Assembly: GCF_018156225.1 (NCBI RefSeq)
Contig: NZ_JAGTAR010000007.1
Coordinates: 108,112-172,111 of the forward strand
Length of the DNA stretch: 64,000 nt
DNA from: Carboxylicivirga sediminis
GTDB taxonomy: Bacteria; Bacteroidota; Bacteroidia; Bacteroidales; Marinilabiliaceae
Direction of reading: 5' to 3'
The notes beneath the pieces are model-generated. The model saw only the letters and a program-made list of their open reading frames with translations. It was not told the origin of the DNA and did no database searches. Shown here one piece after another: positions 43,059-53,500 of the stretch (position 1 is its first letter; each line of letters opens with the position of its first letter). Made by a program: the position numbers and the translations under genes.

Positions 43059-43410
43059 TCGCATTTAATGAAATAGTATATTAAAATACAATAATTAACA
43101 ATCGATGGCTATTGGAAGGAAAAGTTACCTAGGGAGAAAGTCTTATGCATTATCACATAGGTATTTGGGAATAACAACCAAATCATTTTGCGGTAAAGTT
43201 CAAATTCATCGAAAGTTAATATTTTGTGATGGCTGAGCATGTGATTTTCCATTATACCTATTAAGGTATTGTTAATGTTGTGGGGTGTACGCCACACTAA
43301 TTGCCTGAATTGTAAACTATATCTTTTAAAATTACCTAATAATTTGGGTAGTAAATATACAAGGTGAAGCATATTGCCTCATTCCATTCTGTTTTGGATA
43401 ATAAAACTTC
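43059..43410. other. 352-bp region without a supported gene
   Basis: AT-rich region. An 87-codon minus-strand frame at 43109-43372 has no signal peptide, motif or promoter and I do not accept it. Nothing else is seen. Confidence 0.4.
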
Positions 43411-43542
43411 TCATTCTGCATCGAAATAGTCAATGATATCAATAATTGAAACTTCATTAGGGGGCAGTTCAAAGATGAAATCATCCAGGGGTTCTGCATC
43501 AATAGTTGACCAAAAGCTTAATAGTGTTAGTAATAGTATCAT
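43411..43542 (-). CDS. 43-residue secreted acidic peptide
   Basis: A small gene supported mainly by its promoter. The ATG at 43542 follows 22 bp after TTG-N18-TATGTTTG (43565-43593). The peptide is a hydrophobic start MILLLTLLSFWSTIDA, compatible with a signal peptide though lacking a basic first region, and an acidic remainder EPLDDFIFELPPNEVSIIDI ending in YFDAE. The mature part would be about 27 residues with a strong negative charge. A longer frame from a TTG at 43593 starts in the -33 element itself and is rejected. I know no family. It is divergent from the lipoprotein gene at 43794, so the two share a control region. Confidence 0.5.
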   Translation of the reverse strand: MILLLTLLSFWSTIDAEPLDDFIFELPPNEVSIIDIIDYFDAE

Positions 43543-43564
43543 GACTTTATAGTTTGATTTAGTG

Positions 43565-43593
43565 CAAACATAGCTATCAAAGGTCAGGCTCAA
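43565..43593 (-). promoter_or_regulatory. consensus promoter of the 43-residue peptide gene
   Basis: TTG (43591-43593), 18-nt spacer, TATGTTTG (43565-43572) on the minus strand, identical in spacing and -7 sequence to the cold-shock promoter at 43030-43058. Confidence 0.75.
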
Positions 43594-43621
43594 TATTTCT
43601 AATAGCTCTATCGCTGCTCTT

Positions 43622-43651
43622 GATAGCTCAAATTAAATTGAGAAAGCTATC
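43622..43651. promoter_or_regulatory. inverted repeat in the divergent control region
   Basis: GATAGCT at 43622-43628 pairs with AGCTATC at 43645-43651, and CTCAA inside it pairs with TTGAG. It lies about 30 bp upstream of the -33 element of the peptide promoter and 143 bp upstream of the lipoprotein ATG. Further GATAGCT/AGCTCTATC-like sequences surround it (43600-43615). An operator is likely. The AraC regulator 500 bp away is a candidate partner. Confidence 0.4.
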
Positions 43652-43793
43652 TATCTGTTATTTAGTCTCTAACAGCTTTGGTTGGAGTGTGGACCATTAA
43701 GAGTAATGGAAGAACTAACAAGAGCAATTTATGAAATGAAGAGCGTGCATCTTTGCATCGTAATCAAAAATTAAACACGAAAATTATTTAGTC

Positions 43794-44171
43794 ATGAAAA
43801 ATTTAAGATCGGTTTTTTTATTAGGAGTTTTGGCAGTAGTAATGAGTTTAACCTCATGTAGTAAGGATGAAGTAACTCCGCAAGGACCACAGGTTGTGGT
43901 GCCTGAAGGTACTCAGGAGGTAGCAATTGGTGATTCAAAAGAGCTAATGTTTAAGATTAATGTACCAGGAGGCTTTGCATCAGCTACTATTGAAACAGCT
44001 GGAGGTGAGTTTGCAGTTCCGGCCAACCTTGAACAAGGTGCAGTGTCAGGTGAAATAACAGGTATGTTCGTTGCAGGAGACGAAGTTGGGCCTGGGGCAG
44101 TTACACTAACAGTTATTGATGCTAATGGTAAATCGGCTATGGGTACACATTCATTAGAAATTATTGAATAG
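43794..44171 (+). CDS. small lipoprotein of unknown function
   Basis: A 125-residue lipoprotein. The signal MKNLRSVFLLGVLAVVMSLTSC has the lipidated Cys22, followed by SKDEVTPQGPQ. The mature part is Gly/Ala/Val-rich and beta-type (MFKINVPGGFASATIETAGG, GPGAVTLTVIDANGKSAMG), reminiscent of DUF4493 or Ig-like domains, but I make no firm family call. A long GU-rich hairpin ends the gene. It converges with the AraC regulator gene and is divergent from the 43-residue peptide gene. No enzyme motif. Confidence 0.75.
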   Translation: MKNLRSVFLLGVLAVVMSLTSCSKDEVTPQGPQVVVPEGTQEVAIGDSKELMFKINVPGGFASATIETAGGEFAVPANLEQGAVSGEITGMFVAGDEVGPGAVTLTVIDANGKSAMGTHSLEIIE

Positions 44172-44213
44172 TTCATTCCGGAGCGGAATCAAAGTATTTC
44201 GTGACTCGTTTAT

Positions 44214-44250
44214 AAAGGCTGTTCTGCATTAAGCGGGATGGCCTTTTTTA
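44214..44250 (+). terminator. long terminator between the lipoprotein and AraC genes
   Basis: AAAGGCTGTTCTGC pairs with GCGGGATGGCCTTT over 14 bp, including several G-T wobbles, around a short ATTAA-containing loop and before a T run. A separate perfect 6-bp hairpin (ATTCCG/CGGAAT, 44175-44189) precedes it. Confidence 0.8.
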
Positions 44251-44274
44251 TTTCCCGTAAGAGCTTAGTTACGC

Positions 44275-45255
44275 TTAGTTTATTTTAACCACATCACGGG
44301 GGGAGATGCCTTTTAGTTTCTTAAACATCTCAGAAAATTTAGAAAGATTACTGTAGCCCAAATCATAGCCAACTTCCGATACAGTAAATTTTCCAGACTT
44401 AAGTCGCCTATAGGCTTCATCAATTTTGGCATTCGTATAGTAGTGCGTAATAGAACAATTAAAAAGTGTTTTAAAATCACGTTTAAGCTTTGAAACACTC
44501 ACACCATACGTTTCAGCCAACTTTTCAACGGTAGCACGTTCCTCAAAGCTGGTTGACAATTTCTGTTTGATACTTTGAAGGCGAGAGTAGTCTTCAATGT
44601 GCAGGCCATGAAGTTCATCCTGACTATTGAGTTTTTCGAGATTTGTAGCAAGAATGGTGAACGACTCAATAGCCCTTGAAACAATTAGTGCTCTTCTATT
44701 TTTATCAAGAGTTTGAAAATGAAGGATATCCTTTAATAATCGCTCACTTTCCTGAGATAAGTTTGTGTGAAAGGCAACCCCGGCCTGCTCCTTAAATAAC
44801 GTGGTAATAGAATTGAGTGCATTGCTCATAATACTATTACGTATACTTAAATCAAACTTAAATCCAATTATTTTTAGGTTTGAGTTGGCAGGTATTTCAA
44901 CAGTTATTGGAAACAAAGCATCGTATACAAAAACACCATTTTGTGTTCCATATTGCATCTGGGTCATCTCTTGTTCAAATTTCTGCTGGTATATCCCTTC
45001 TTTAATCACGTTAAGGTGGATGAAGTTGGGGTTATTATCTGGTGTTCGGTGAAAAACAATATCTTCAGGACTATCAACATTTAATAGCAGTAACTCAAAC
45101 CCATTAAATATTAGAATAGCTTCAACATAAATCCGTAAGCGTCCTCGTTCAATATATATTTTGTTGTCTTCTATGTCGCCGCCATACTCTTTTTGTAGCC
45201 CCTTAACGTAATCAATGGCATGGCCTTCCTGAAAATAGATGTGTTTGGTTGACAT
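44275..45255 (-). CDS. AraC-family transcriptional regulator
   Basis: A 326-residue DNA-binding regulator. The C-terminal about 100 residues are an AraC double HTH: TVEKLAETYGVSVSKLKRDFKTLFNCSITHYYTNAKIDEAYRRL with the first HTH, then KFTVSEVGYDLGYSNLSKFSEMFKKLKGISPRDVVKIN with the second. The N-terminal 200 residues are not a clear cupin and would bind the signal. It is the second gene after the TPR/LuxR regulator (37 bp gap), so both regulators are probably on one transcript. Candidate targets are the lipoprotein and peptide genes just beyond, which show an inverted repeat. Confidence 0.88.
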   Translation of the reverse strand: MSTKHIYFQEGHAIDYVKGLQKEYGGDIEDNKIYIERGRLRIYVEAILIFNGFELLLLNVDSPEDIVFHRTPDNNPNFIHLNVIKEGIYQQKFEQEMTQMQYGTQNGVFVYDALFPITVEIPANSNLKIIGFKFDLSIRNSIMSNALNSITTLFKEQAGVAFHTNLSQESERLLKDILHFQTLDKNRRALIVSRAIESFTILATNLEKLNSQDELHGLHIEDYSRLQSIKQKLSTSFEERATVEKLAETYGVSVSKLKRDFKTLFNCSITHYYTNAKIDEAYRRLKSGKFTVSEVGYDLGYSNLSKFSEMFKKLKGISPRDVVKIN

Positions 45256-45292
45256 ATTGGTTTAGGTTTGGATGTTACATATAATCAACTTT

Positions 45293-46933
45293 TTAAAAAT
45301 CTGCCAAATATGAAATCAGGTTGGTATCGGTACCTGTTAAGTTCAGTTTTTTACGCAATCGGGCTCTGGCTACTTCTATACTTTTAGAGTTCTGATGGGT
45401 GATAGCAGCAATTTCTTTACTACTCATATTCAAACGCAGAAATGCACAAAGGCGCTCTTCGCTGGGGGTTAAATCGGGATGTGAATCTCTCAGATTATCG
45501 TAAAAGTTACTGTGCACCTGTTGAAAACGCATCTCAAATTCGGTCCATACCTCTTTGTCAACTTCAGTTTGCAGTTCATAAATAATAGAACTCACCGGGC
45601 CTTTGTTTTCATCTTTCAGGTTTTCCTTCAGACTAAGCAAGCGCTTGGCCACATTATTGATTAGCTCATTTTTACGAACCATGTACATCACATTAGTGGC
45701 CATTTCTTTATTTCTATACTCCAGATCCTTTTCCAGATTTTCTTTCTGCAGTTGTATACGTTTTCGCTGATTATTAAAGAGTATAATGATTAATGCTGAA
45801 ACAATGGCTATTGCCAATAAGCCATAGATTAGCATGCGAAGCTGAAATTTATCTTTCTGCAATTGCAGCTTATAGGCTCCTTCAATCTCATCAACCTTTT
45901 GCTGAGCTACCATGTTTGAAATTTCTTTCAATGATTGCTGGTTCATTAAGGAGTCTTTGTTTTCCTGATATTTTAGATGATAATCCAATGCTGTTTGGAA
46001 ATGTCCCTGGCTGGCATAATTACTAAACATCGCATAATTAAACATGGCATGAAGCTCTCTTGAATGACTTGTCTTGACCAATGGTTCAGCTCGATTAAGT
46101 GTAATTAATGCGCTATCTGTTTCCCCTTGTTCACGGTATAGATTGGAGATATTGACATAGGATTTGATCATTTCAATTTGATCGTTAATAGCCTGTCGCA
46201 ATTCTAATCCTTTATTCAAATGATACTTAGCTTGTGCAAAGTTGCCAGTCTTGCTATATAATTTCCCAATGTTATTATGGACTTGAGCCAGTGAGCGTTG
46301 TTCAACCGGACCCTTAACATTTAGGGCCTTTGTGTAATATTGGATTGCTTTATCGTTATCGTTGGTTACCTCATAATTATTTCCAATATTATTATAAATC
46401 TGAGTTTGCAGATTTGCTTTATTCACCGTTTTATCAAAACTCTGATGATATGAATTGAATATTTCCAGGGCTTTAAACTGATACTCCAGGGCCATATCAT
46501 ATTGATGAAGACGATCGTAGCATACGCCAATATTGTTATATAGAGCAAATTGCATGTAATAATCAGGCTTTTCTTCCAATAGTTTTAAACCATCATAATA
46601 ATTTTGTATGGCTCGTTGATAGTTGCCCATAAATAAGTATGAATTTCCTATTCGCTGAGTAAATAATGCCTGACGTTCCTGATGTTGCTTTTTTCGTGCA
46701 TATTCATATCCTTTTCGAGCATACTCCAGTCCTTTAACAAAATCATACTGCATGTAGTGGTCGCAAATGTCGCGGTATGCACTAAAAATTGCTTTTTCGT
46801 CACCACCATGGTCAATAACAAGTTTCAAACTGTCAACCAAAACCTGGTTTTGTGAATTTAATAACGGAGTACAGGCTAATAGCAGTAAAATCAACTTCAG
46901 CCGATATGCGTAGTTAAGAATTCTTGTAATCAT
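45293..46933 (-). CDS. TPR, membrane and LuxR-type HTH regulator
   Basis: A 546-residue one-component regulator of a type common in Bacteroidota. It has an N-terminal hydrophobic signal (YRLKLILLLLACTPLLNSQ), then five to seven TPR repeats (about 40-330, such as YNNIGVCYDRLHQYDMALEYQFKALEIF and NNIGKLYSKTGNFAQAKYHLNKGLEL). A single membrane helix follows at about 370-390 (MLIYGLLAIAIVSALIIILF), then a coiled-coil linker and a C-terminal LuxR-type HTH (SHPDLTPSEERLCAFLRLNMSSKEIAAITHQNSKSIEVARARLRKKL). The periplasmic TPR part would sense a ligand or protein partner. I chose the ATG at 46933. An upstream start at 46960 lies inside the -7 box. The AraC gene follows. Confidence 0.88.
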   Translation of the reverse strand: MITRILNYAYRLKLILLLLACTPLLNSQNQVLVDSLKLVIDHGGDEKAIFSAYRDICDHYMQYDFVKGLEYARKGYEYARKKQHQERQALFTQRIGNSYLFMGNYQRAIQNYYDGLKLLEEKPDYYMQFALYNNIGVCYDRLHQYDMALEYQFKALEIFNSYHQSFDKTVNKANLQTQIYNNIGNNYEVTNDNDKAIQYYTKALNVKGPVEQRSLAQVHNNIGKLYSKTGNFAQAKYHLNKGLELRQAINDQIEMIKSYVNISNLYREQGETDSALITLNRAEPLVKTSHSRELHAMFNYAMFSNYASQGHFQTALDYHLKYQENKDSLMNQQSLKEISNMVAQQKVDEIEGAYKLQLQKDKFQLRMLIYGLLAIAIVSALIIILFNNQRKRIQLQKENLEKDLEYRNKEMATNVMYMVRKNELINNVAKRLLSLKENLKDENKGPVSSIIYELQTEVDKEVWTEFEMRFQQVHSNFYDNLRDSHPDLTPSEERLCAFLRLNMSSKEIAAITHQNSKSIEVARARLRKKLNLTGTDTNLISYLADF

Positions 46934-46957
46934 ACTTATCTGATGGCGTGGTATTAC

Positions 46958-46965
46958 CAAATATA
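46958..46965 (-). promoter_or_regulatory. putative promoter of the TPR/LuxR regulator
   Basis: TATATTTG matches TAnnTTTG 24 bp before the chosen ATG, with a TTA at 17 nt further upstream in place of TTG. Confidence 0.5.
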
Positions 46966-47375
46966 CACTTTCTTTATTCGATTAAACTAATCTGGTCTTC
47001 ACTTTTCATTTTCAATCGTCAATTTGCCTGTCAAATTAAACAGATTAAGCCTGATAATTTCCATTAACAGTGAACTCTTCTTTCAATACGAAAACTAAAT
47101 AGCATTAAATGTTAATGATTTTTATACTCAGATGACGATTTAATAGCATAGTTTCAAAAGTTTAATTGTTAAGGTTTAATGTATTTGAAAATCAGAATTA
47201 TAGCTGTGCGGCGCTAAGGTGTTGTTATAGTTTGTTATCTCAATATTATAGAGTGTTAAGGTATTATTCTCTCTACCTATGCTCTTGTTAATTCACTTTT
47301 TTTCACACTTGCAGTCATTTCAACTTTATTCGCTTCAACAATACCCACCTGCTCCTGAATTTAAAGAATCGAAAA
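46966..47375. other. 410-bp divergent intergenic region
   Basis: AT-rich region between the regulator and the plus-strand subtilase unit. No gene, hairpin or full promoter match is seen. The plus-strand promoter must lie here but cannot be placed. Confidence 0.4.
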
Positions 47376-47522
47376 ATGAGAGATAAAAAGGAAATAACGG
47401 ATGAGGAAATTAAAAAACTCATCAAACGAAGAGAAGAAGAAAATGCTGCATTACATAAGCTTTTAAAGAAGGTTACTGAACTCAAATCATACAAAAGTAA
47501 ATCCAGTAAAATCACAAACTAA
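47376..47522 (+). CDS. 48-residue charged helical small protein
   Basis: ATG at 47376, TAA at 47520. The peptide is MRDKKEITDEEIKKLIKRRE then EENAALHKLLKKVTELKSYK and a Ser/Lys tail ending KITN. It is strongly charged (Lys, Glu, Arg), with a Leu/Ile heptad-like pattern that suggests one amphipathic helix. There is no signal peptide or Cys. The stop lies 10 bp before the ATG of the 2548-residue subtilase in the same direction, so it is probably translated from the same mRNA. It could be a leader, or a small regulator of the large gene. No family is recognised. Confidence 0.5.
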   Translation: MRDKKEITDEEIKKLIKRREEENAALHKLLKKVTELKSYKSKSSKITN

Positions 47523-47532
47523 ACAGTTTAAT

Positions 47533-50500
47533 ATGAACAATATTACTCTACAGTATCGATGCCTTATGCTACTAATCATCTCCCTATTCATTTTGAGTAG
47601 TGGATTTGCTCAAGAACTTAAGCTATACGAAAAGGGCATGCAAAAAGGCGTTATTAAGGTTAAGCTTCAACCTGAGCTCATTGTTAGCCCGCAAGGCTTG
47701 AAATCTCAATCTGTTGATGGTTACGCCCAAACAGGCATACTATCCATCGATCGCTTAAATATTGAGAACAAAGCCCATACAATGGAACGCGTTTTTCCTT
47801 ACTCCCCAAAGTACGAAGCGCGCCATCAAAAGCACGGCTTACATTTATGGTATCGCATTGAGGTGGATACTGATGCAGATATCGAATCTGTCATTAATGC
47901 TTATTCTCAGGCAACAGATATTCAAATTGCAGAGCCCTATTATGAGAAACAATTAGTGCCTTATTCCATAACCTTACTGGATGAGACTAAGAAAGCAGCT
48001 TTAAAAGCAACGCAAACGACTCCTTTTAATGATCCTATCCTGGCTGATCAGTGGCATTACCACAATACTGGTACTGGAGATGTAACGGCCGGTGCTGATA
48101 TCAACCTGTACAAAGCCTGGGAAAGACAAGCCGGACAATCCAATGTCATTGTATCTATCCACGACGAAGGTGTACAATATGAACACGAAGATTTGGCTGC
48201 TAATATGTGGATCAACGAAGCTGAGCTAAACGGTGAAGAGGGCGTTGATGATGATGGGAATGGCTATGTTGATGATGTTTATGGCTATAACTTTATCACC
48301 CGCAGCGGTGCTATAGCGCCTAATCATCATGGAACGCATGTAGCAGGTACAGTAGCCGCGGTCAATAACAATGGTATTGGTGTTGGCGGTGTAGCCGGTG
48401 GTACTGGTATAGGTGATGGCGCCCGACTTATGGGCTGCCAGATTATCGGTGAAGGTCCTTATAACGATATTGCAGCTTCGTTTGTATACGCTGCCGACAT
48501 GGGTGCTGTTATCTCTCAAAACAGCTGGGGATGGACAACGGATGGTCATTACGAGGAATCTGTAAAAGATGCCATCGATTACTTTGTGGCTGAAGCTGGC
48601 AACTACGAAGGAAGCCCCATGAAAGGTGGTATTGTTATCTGTGCATCTGGTAACAATGGTAGCCAGGGTTTGCACTATCCGGCAGCTTTTGAAAGCACCA
48701 TTGCTGTTGGGGCCACAGGGCCGGAAGATTTAATGACCGACTATTCTAACTATGGTGACTACATCGATATTACAGCGCCTGGTGGTGATAACCGTTACGG
48801 TGAAGAGTTTGGCGTTTTAAGTACGGTTAATCACGACAACTATGCCTTTTTGGATGGTACATCCATGGCATGTCCACATGTATCAGGAGTGGCAGCTTTG
48901 GTAGTATCGGAGCATGGCAGTGACAATTTTACAGTAGATGACCTAAAAATACATTTGTTAGGTGGAACCAATGTCTTGGATACCATTGAAGGTAACTCCC
49001 ATTACATTGACCTGATGGGTGTTGGTGGAACGGATGCAGACCTAGCGTTGCGTAAAGACAACGGTATACCTCCAAAACAAATAACAGACCTTGAGATAGC
49101 TGGTGTATCTCAGGATTTTGCTTCCTTAACATGGACCGTTCCAAGCGATGAGGACGATGATAAAGCCACCTTTTTTGAAGTGTATTACGCAACCCTTGAC
49201 TTTGATGAGTCAAACATCGAAGTGGCATCAAAAGTATTGATTACGAATGTGCACGACGCCAATACCCTGTATCGTTACGAACTAAACGGTTTAGAGTCAA
49301 CCACTGAATATTTCATAGCCATTAAAGCACTGGATCGCTGGGGCAATGCCAGTCCACTTTCCAATCAAGTAGTTGGCACAACCAATGAAGGACCGGAAGT
49401 TGAATTTTCAGTTGGTGAAGTACGCTTTGATATTGATATCAATACTGCGAAAGAAGCATCCGACATTTTCGAGTTAAGAAATATTGGTGAAGGTGTTTTA
49501 AAGTGGGAAGTACAGGAGCGCCATGTAAAGAATGAAGATACCTATGGTGTCAATTCAGTGACTTATCCGCAAAGTAACGCTACATCAAAATTACCGGAAT
49601 TACGTTCCGCTCCAATGCATGATTCAGCCGGCGAGATTGTGCCTTATGCACAAAAACCGGTAGATAATGACGACCTTTTCTATTTCCACCCGGATTACTT
49701 AGTGTATTCGATGACGACCATCGGCGATATGGATCTGGATTATACCAATTCCATGGCTACCCGCTTTGAGTTAACACGTGAGCAAGGCTTTAATATGACG
49801 CATTTTGAGTTTGCTTTAAGCCTGCCGGATGTGGTGGAAACACCAATGGAAGAACCCATTATTCTGGAGTTATACGAAGGTGAAGACCTGAGTACGGCCA
49901 AACGCATCTATGCGCAGGAATATCTGCCTACAGAAAACCGCATCTGGCATTTTGTTGAAATGACTGAACAAGTGTTTTTCGAATCAGGTGATATCTTCTT
50001 TATGGTGGTGCACACGCCTGCTAACCTACGCTTCCCATTGGTTGCCTCCTGGGGATGGCATACCAGTTTTGCCGACTACCAATTTTACAGTAACAACCTG
50101 GGCAAAAGATGGGATAAACTAAAAGATGTGTTCAGTCCTGACTATGTGTGGGATGTGGCCGCATGGAGCATGTACGAACCGTTGGATACCTACTTAAAGT
50201 TAACACCGACTAAAGGCATATTGCAATCCAATACCAAAGAAGACATGACGATAGAGTTGGATGCTTCTAAATTGATTAATGGTGATTACCAGGCAAAGCT
50301 GGCCTTCTTAACCAATGAAACGGGTAAAGAAATCAACTACCTGCCGGTTAACTTCTCAGTGATGGGTAACAAGCCGGTACTGGAAAGTGAGCAGGTATTG
50401 GAATTTGGCAACATCTTCGTTGGTGAGTCAAAGGAAATGAGCATTGAGATATACAACAGTGGTTTAGGGGCCTTTGCGGCCGATGGATTTTCATCAATTG

Positions 50501-53500
50501 ACGTGCAAATCTCCAATTCAGAATATCAATTGAGTAATTCGGCAATGAAGATTATATATGCTGAACGCAGCGAAACCTTATCTTTCCGTTTCTGGCCACA
50601 AAAAGCAGGAGCCAGTAATGCCACGGTAACCTTAACGGATAAAGACGGAAACCAATATAAATTCAACTTATTCGGCGTTGGCATTAATCCACCGGTAGCG
50701 ACTGTTGAACCAGCTGAAAATTCATATTCGGATTTAAATTTGGGTGATGTGGTAAGAGGTTCATTTACTTTACGCAACGATGGTGAGTATCCATTAACTT
50801 ATTACGTGCCAAAATTCGCCGACGGCACTAATCTTAATGAAAATACATCCGGATTGGTGCACTTGTTTGGCTATGCTGCCGGACAAGTAGAAGGCGATGC
50901 AACCACCAATGCCTTTGATTGGATAGAAATCTCCTCAACAGGAACGGAAGTGGGCAACCAGTTTGTGAGCAACTCGAAAGTCACCTATCTGGAGGCGCCG
51001 ATTGGCTTTGACTTCCCTTTCTTTGAAGGCAAGGAAGATACAGTGTTTATCACTAAGCAAGGTGCTTTATCCTTTACCACTGAAGGTTGGTTTAACTCAC
51101 AACCGGTGATGTACGGCAACGTCACACAGCCCGATAAATTAATCTGTGCCTACGGTCTGGAGATGGATCTAACCAAAGGCGGCGCCATCTATTACCAGAA
51201 ATATCCGGATCGTTTTGTAACGCAGTATGATAAAATACATGCGCTATACCTGGACGATAACTTTGTAGTAAAGTATACCAATGTCACCTTCCAGATTGTA
51301 CTCTTTATCAATGGTGATATTGAAGTTTACTATAAAGACATGGGAACCATCCCATTTGGAGAAACAGCAGTGTTAGGTTACCGTAATAGCATGCAGGTAT
51401 CCATCTATGATGAAACGCTTGAAGATGGTGTAATGCTGAATGGCTATATCGCTCCTCAATCAGTATTTGAAATGAGCGATCGTCTGAAAGATGATATGCC
51501 GCCAACAACGGGTTATAAAATGTATTTCCGCTATCCAGGGCTTGGTTGTGTGCAGAGCGTTACTAACCCATATGGGACATTACAGGTTGGTGAGAGTATT
51601 CAGTTGGATTATGTAGTGGATACAAAGGATTTATATGTTAGTGATTTTGTGGAACGCATCAATGTCATTAGTAACGATCCGTATAACAATCCGGCTGTTC
51701 ATAGCATTAACCTCAATATTGTTTCAGGTGGCGAAGTAGATTATCAATACAATGTTGAGACCATTGACTTTAACGAGGTATTCCAGCGCGATCAGGTGAC
51801 ACGTACCTTTGCCATTACCAATAAAGGAAAAGCCATTGGCACCATTGAGAGCATGAGTTTCCAGAATGGCTATTATACAGCTGAAGGTTACCTGCCTGCT
51901 GAATTAAAACCAAATTCACGGGTTGAATATACCATTACCATCAACAGCACGGAGATGGGTAACAAAGACGATGTATTGGTCTTCACCGATAACTTTGGTG
52001 ATAGCTATCATGTGCCGGTTTCAGGCAACGTTATTGAGGCTCCGATCATCACCACTGCACAAAACGAATTGTCTGCAACAGTAAACCATGGTGAAGTTCA
52101 AACTAATAACCTAACCATTGAAAACACAGGTAAGAGTCCGATGCTGATCAGTCCGGTGGGGAACGAGTGGTTATCCATTGTTGAGGAAGGCTATAAAGGT
52201 CAGTCGGCCAATGTAAGCTACGATATGACCTTTATCGAACTGGGAGGATCCAACTATGATAACTGGATTGACATTCGCGAAACAGGTCGTAAACTGCACG
52301 ATGGCGATATGTTTGAACCATCAGTATTCTGGCGAACTGAAAAGTTGCCTTTTGAATTTGAGTTCTTTGGTGAAAAGCAGGATACATTGTATATCAGTTA
52401 CAATGGGGTTATCACTTTTGATAAACTGGATGAAATTTTCTCGTTTGGCCCGAATCAACTGATTCCGCATGTAGATGCGCCCAATAACTTTATCGCTCCG
52501 CTATGGGGACCAATTGGTCCCGGGTACCTGGAATATTACCCGACTACCGGCACTTATTATCAGGAGTATGCGGACAAAGTAGTGATCCAGTTCCAGGACT
52601 ATATGAATGTGTTCAGCATGGGCTATCCGGTGTCTTTTGAAGTGATCCTGTATAAGAATGGTAACATCAAGTTTTTATACCACTTCCCATGGGAAGAAGC
52701 TACCACTCAATGGTGCGTGGCTGGTATTGAAAACCAGGATGGAACAGTAGGTTATGCTCCTTCTCAGTTTGTCGCCAATCTTGTTAAGGATGGATCAGTA
52801 ATTACCTTTATTCCGGTTGAGGAATACGAGATTGCTGCTAACTCAAGTAAAGATTTTGACTTGATTTATGATGCCCGAAGTACTTATGGCGGAACTTATC
52901 AGGAAAGCTTATCCTTGGCAAACAATACGCCTGATGCACCTGAGTACAGTTTACCTGTTACCATGACGGTTGTTGGTGAGAAACAACTTGAACTGCGAGA
53001 CTCTCTTCAATTTGGTGAGGTATTTATTTACGATGAAACCAATGAAGAAGATGGCAGCTCTGCACCAAAAGTGTATGATATGAACTTCACCCTAAGCAAT
53101 GTGGGTACTGAAAAAATTCTGTTGAGTCGCATGCGTCTGCAGGAACGTGCTGCCGGACTAACTGTAATGGGTGACCAGAACCAATTTGGTACATCCGGAG
53201 CAGAAGACCCATGGATTGATATCTCACGTAAAAACCTGAATTATTATTTGAAACCAGGCAACAGCGAGACATTCAATTTAAGAATTAAGCCTGCCACACC
53301 AGCCGATATCGTTGATACCGTATTGGTGTATTGCGACCTGCAAGATGGTTTGTATAAAATACCTGTATCGGCTGAATATACGAATCCGCCGGTGGTTAAT
53401 ATTCAATCCGAAGGGCTTGAGATAACCAGCAGTTCAATTGATGAAATCATCGACCGTAGCGTGATGATCGATAACCTTAATGGTGAGGCAGATCTGACAT

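Noticed and set aside
43109..43372. 87-codon minus-strand frame between the cold-shock gene and the small peptide gene
   Set aside because: No promoter match, signal peptide or motif. The region is AT-rich, and the composition does not look like a folded protein.
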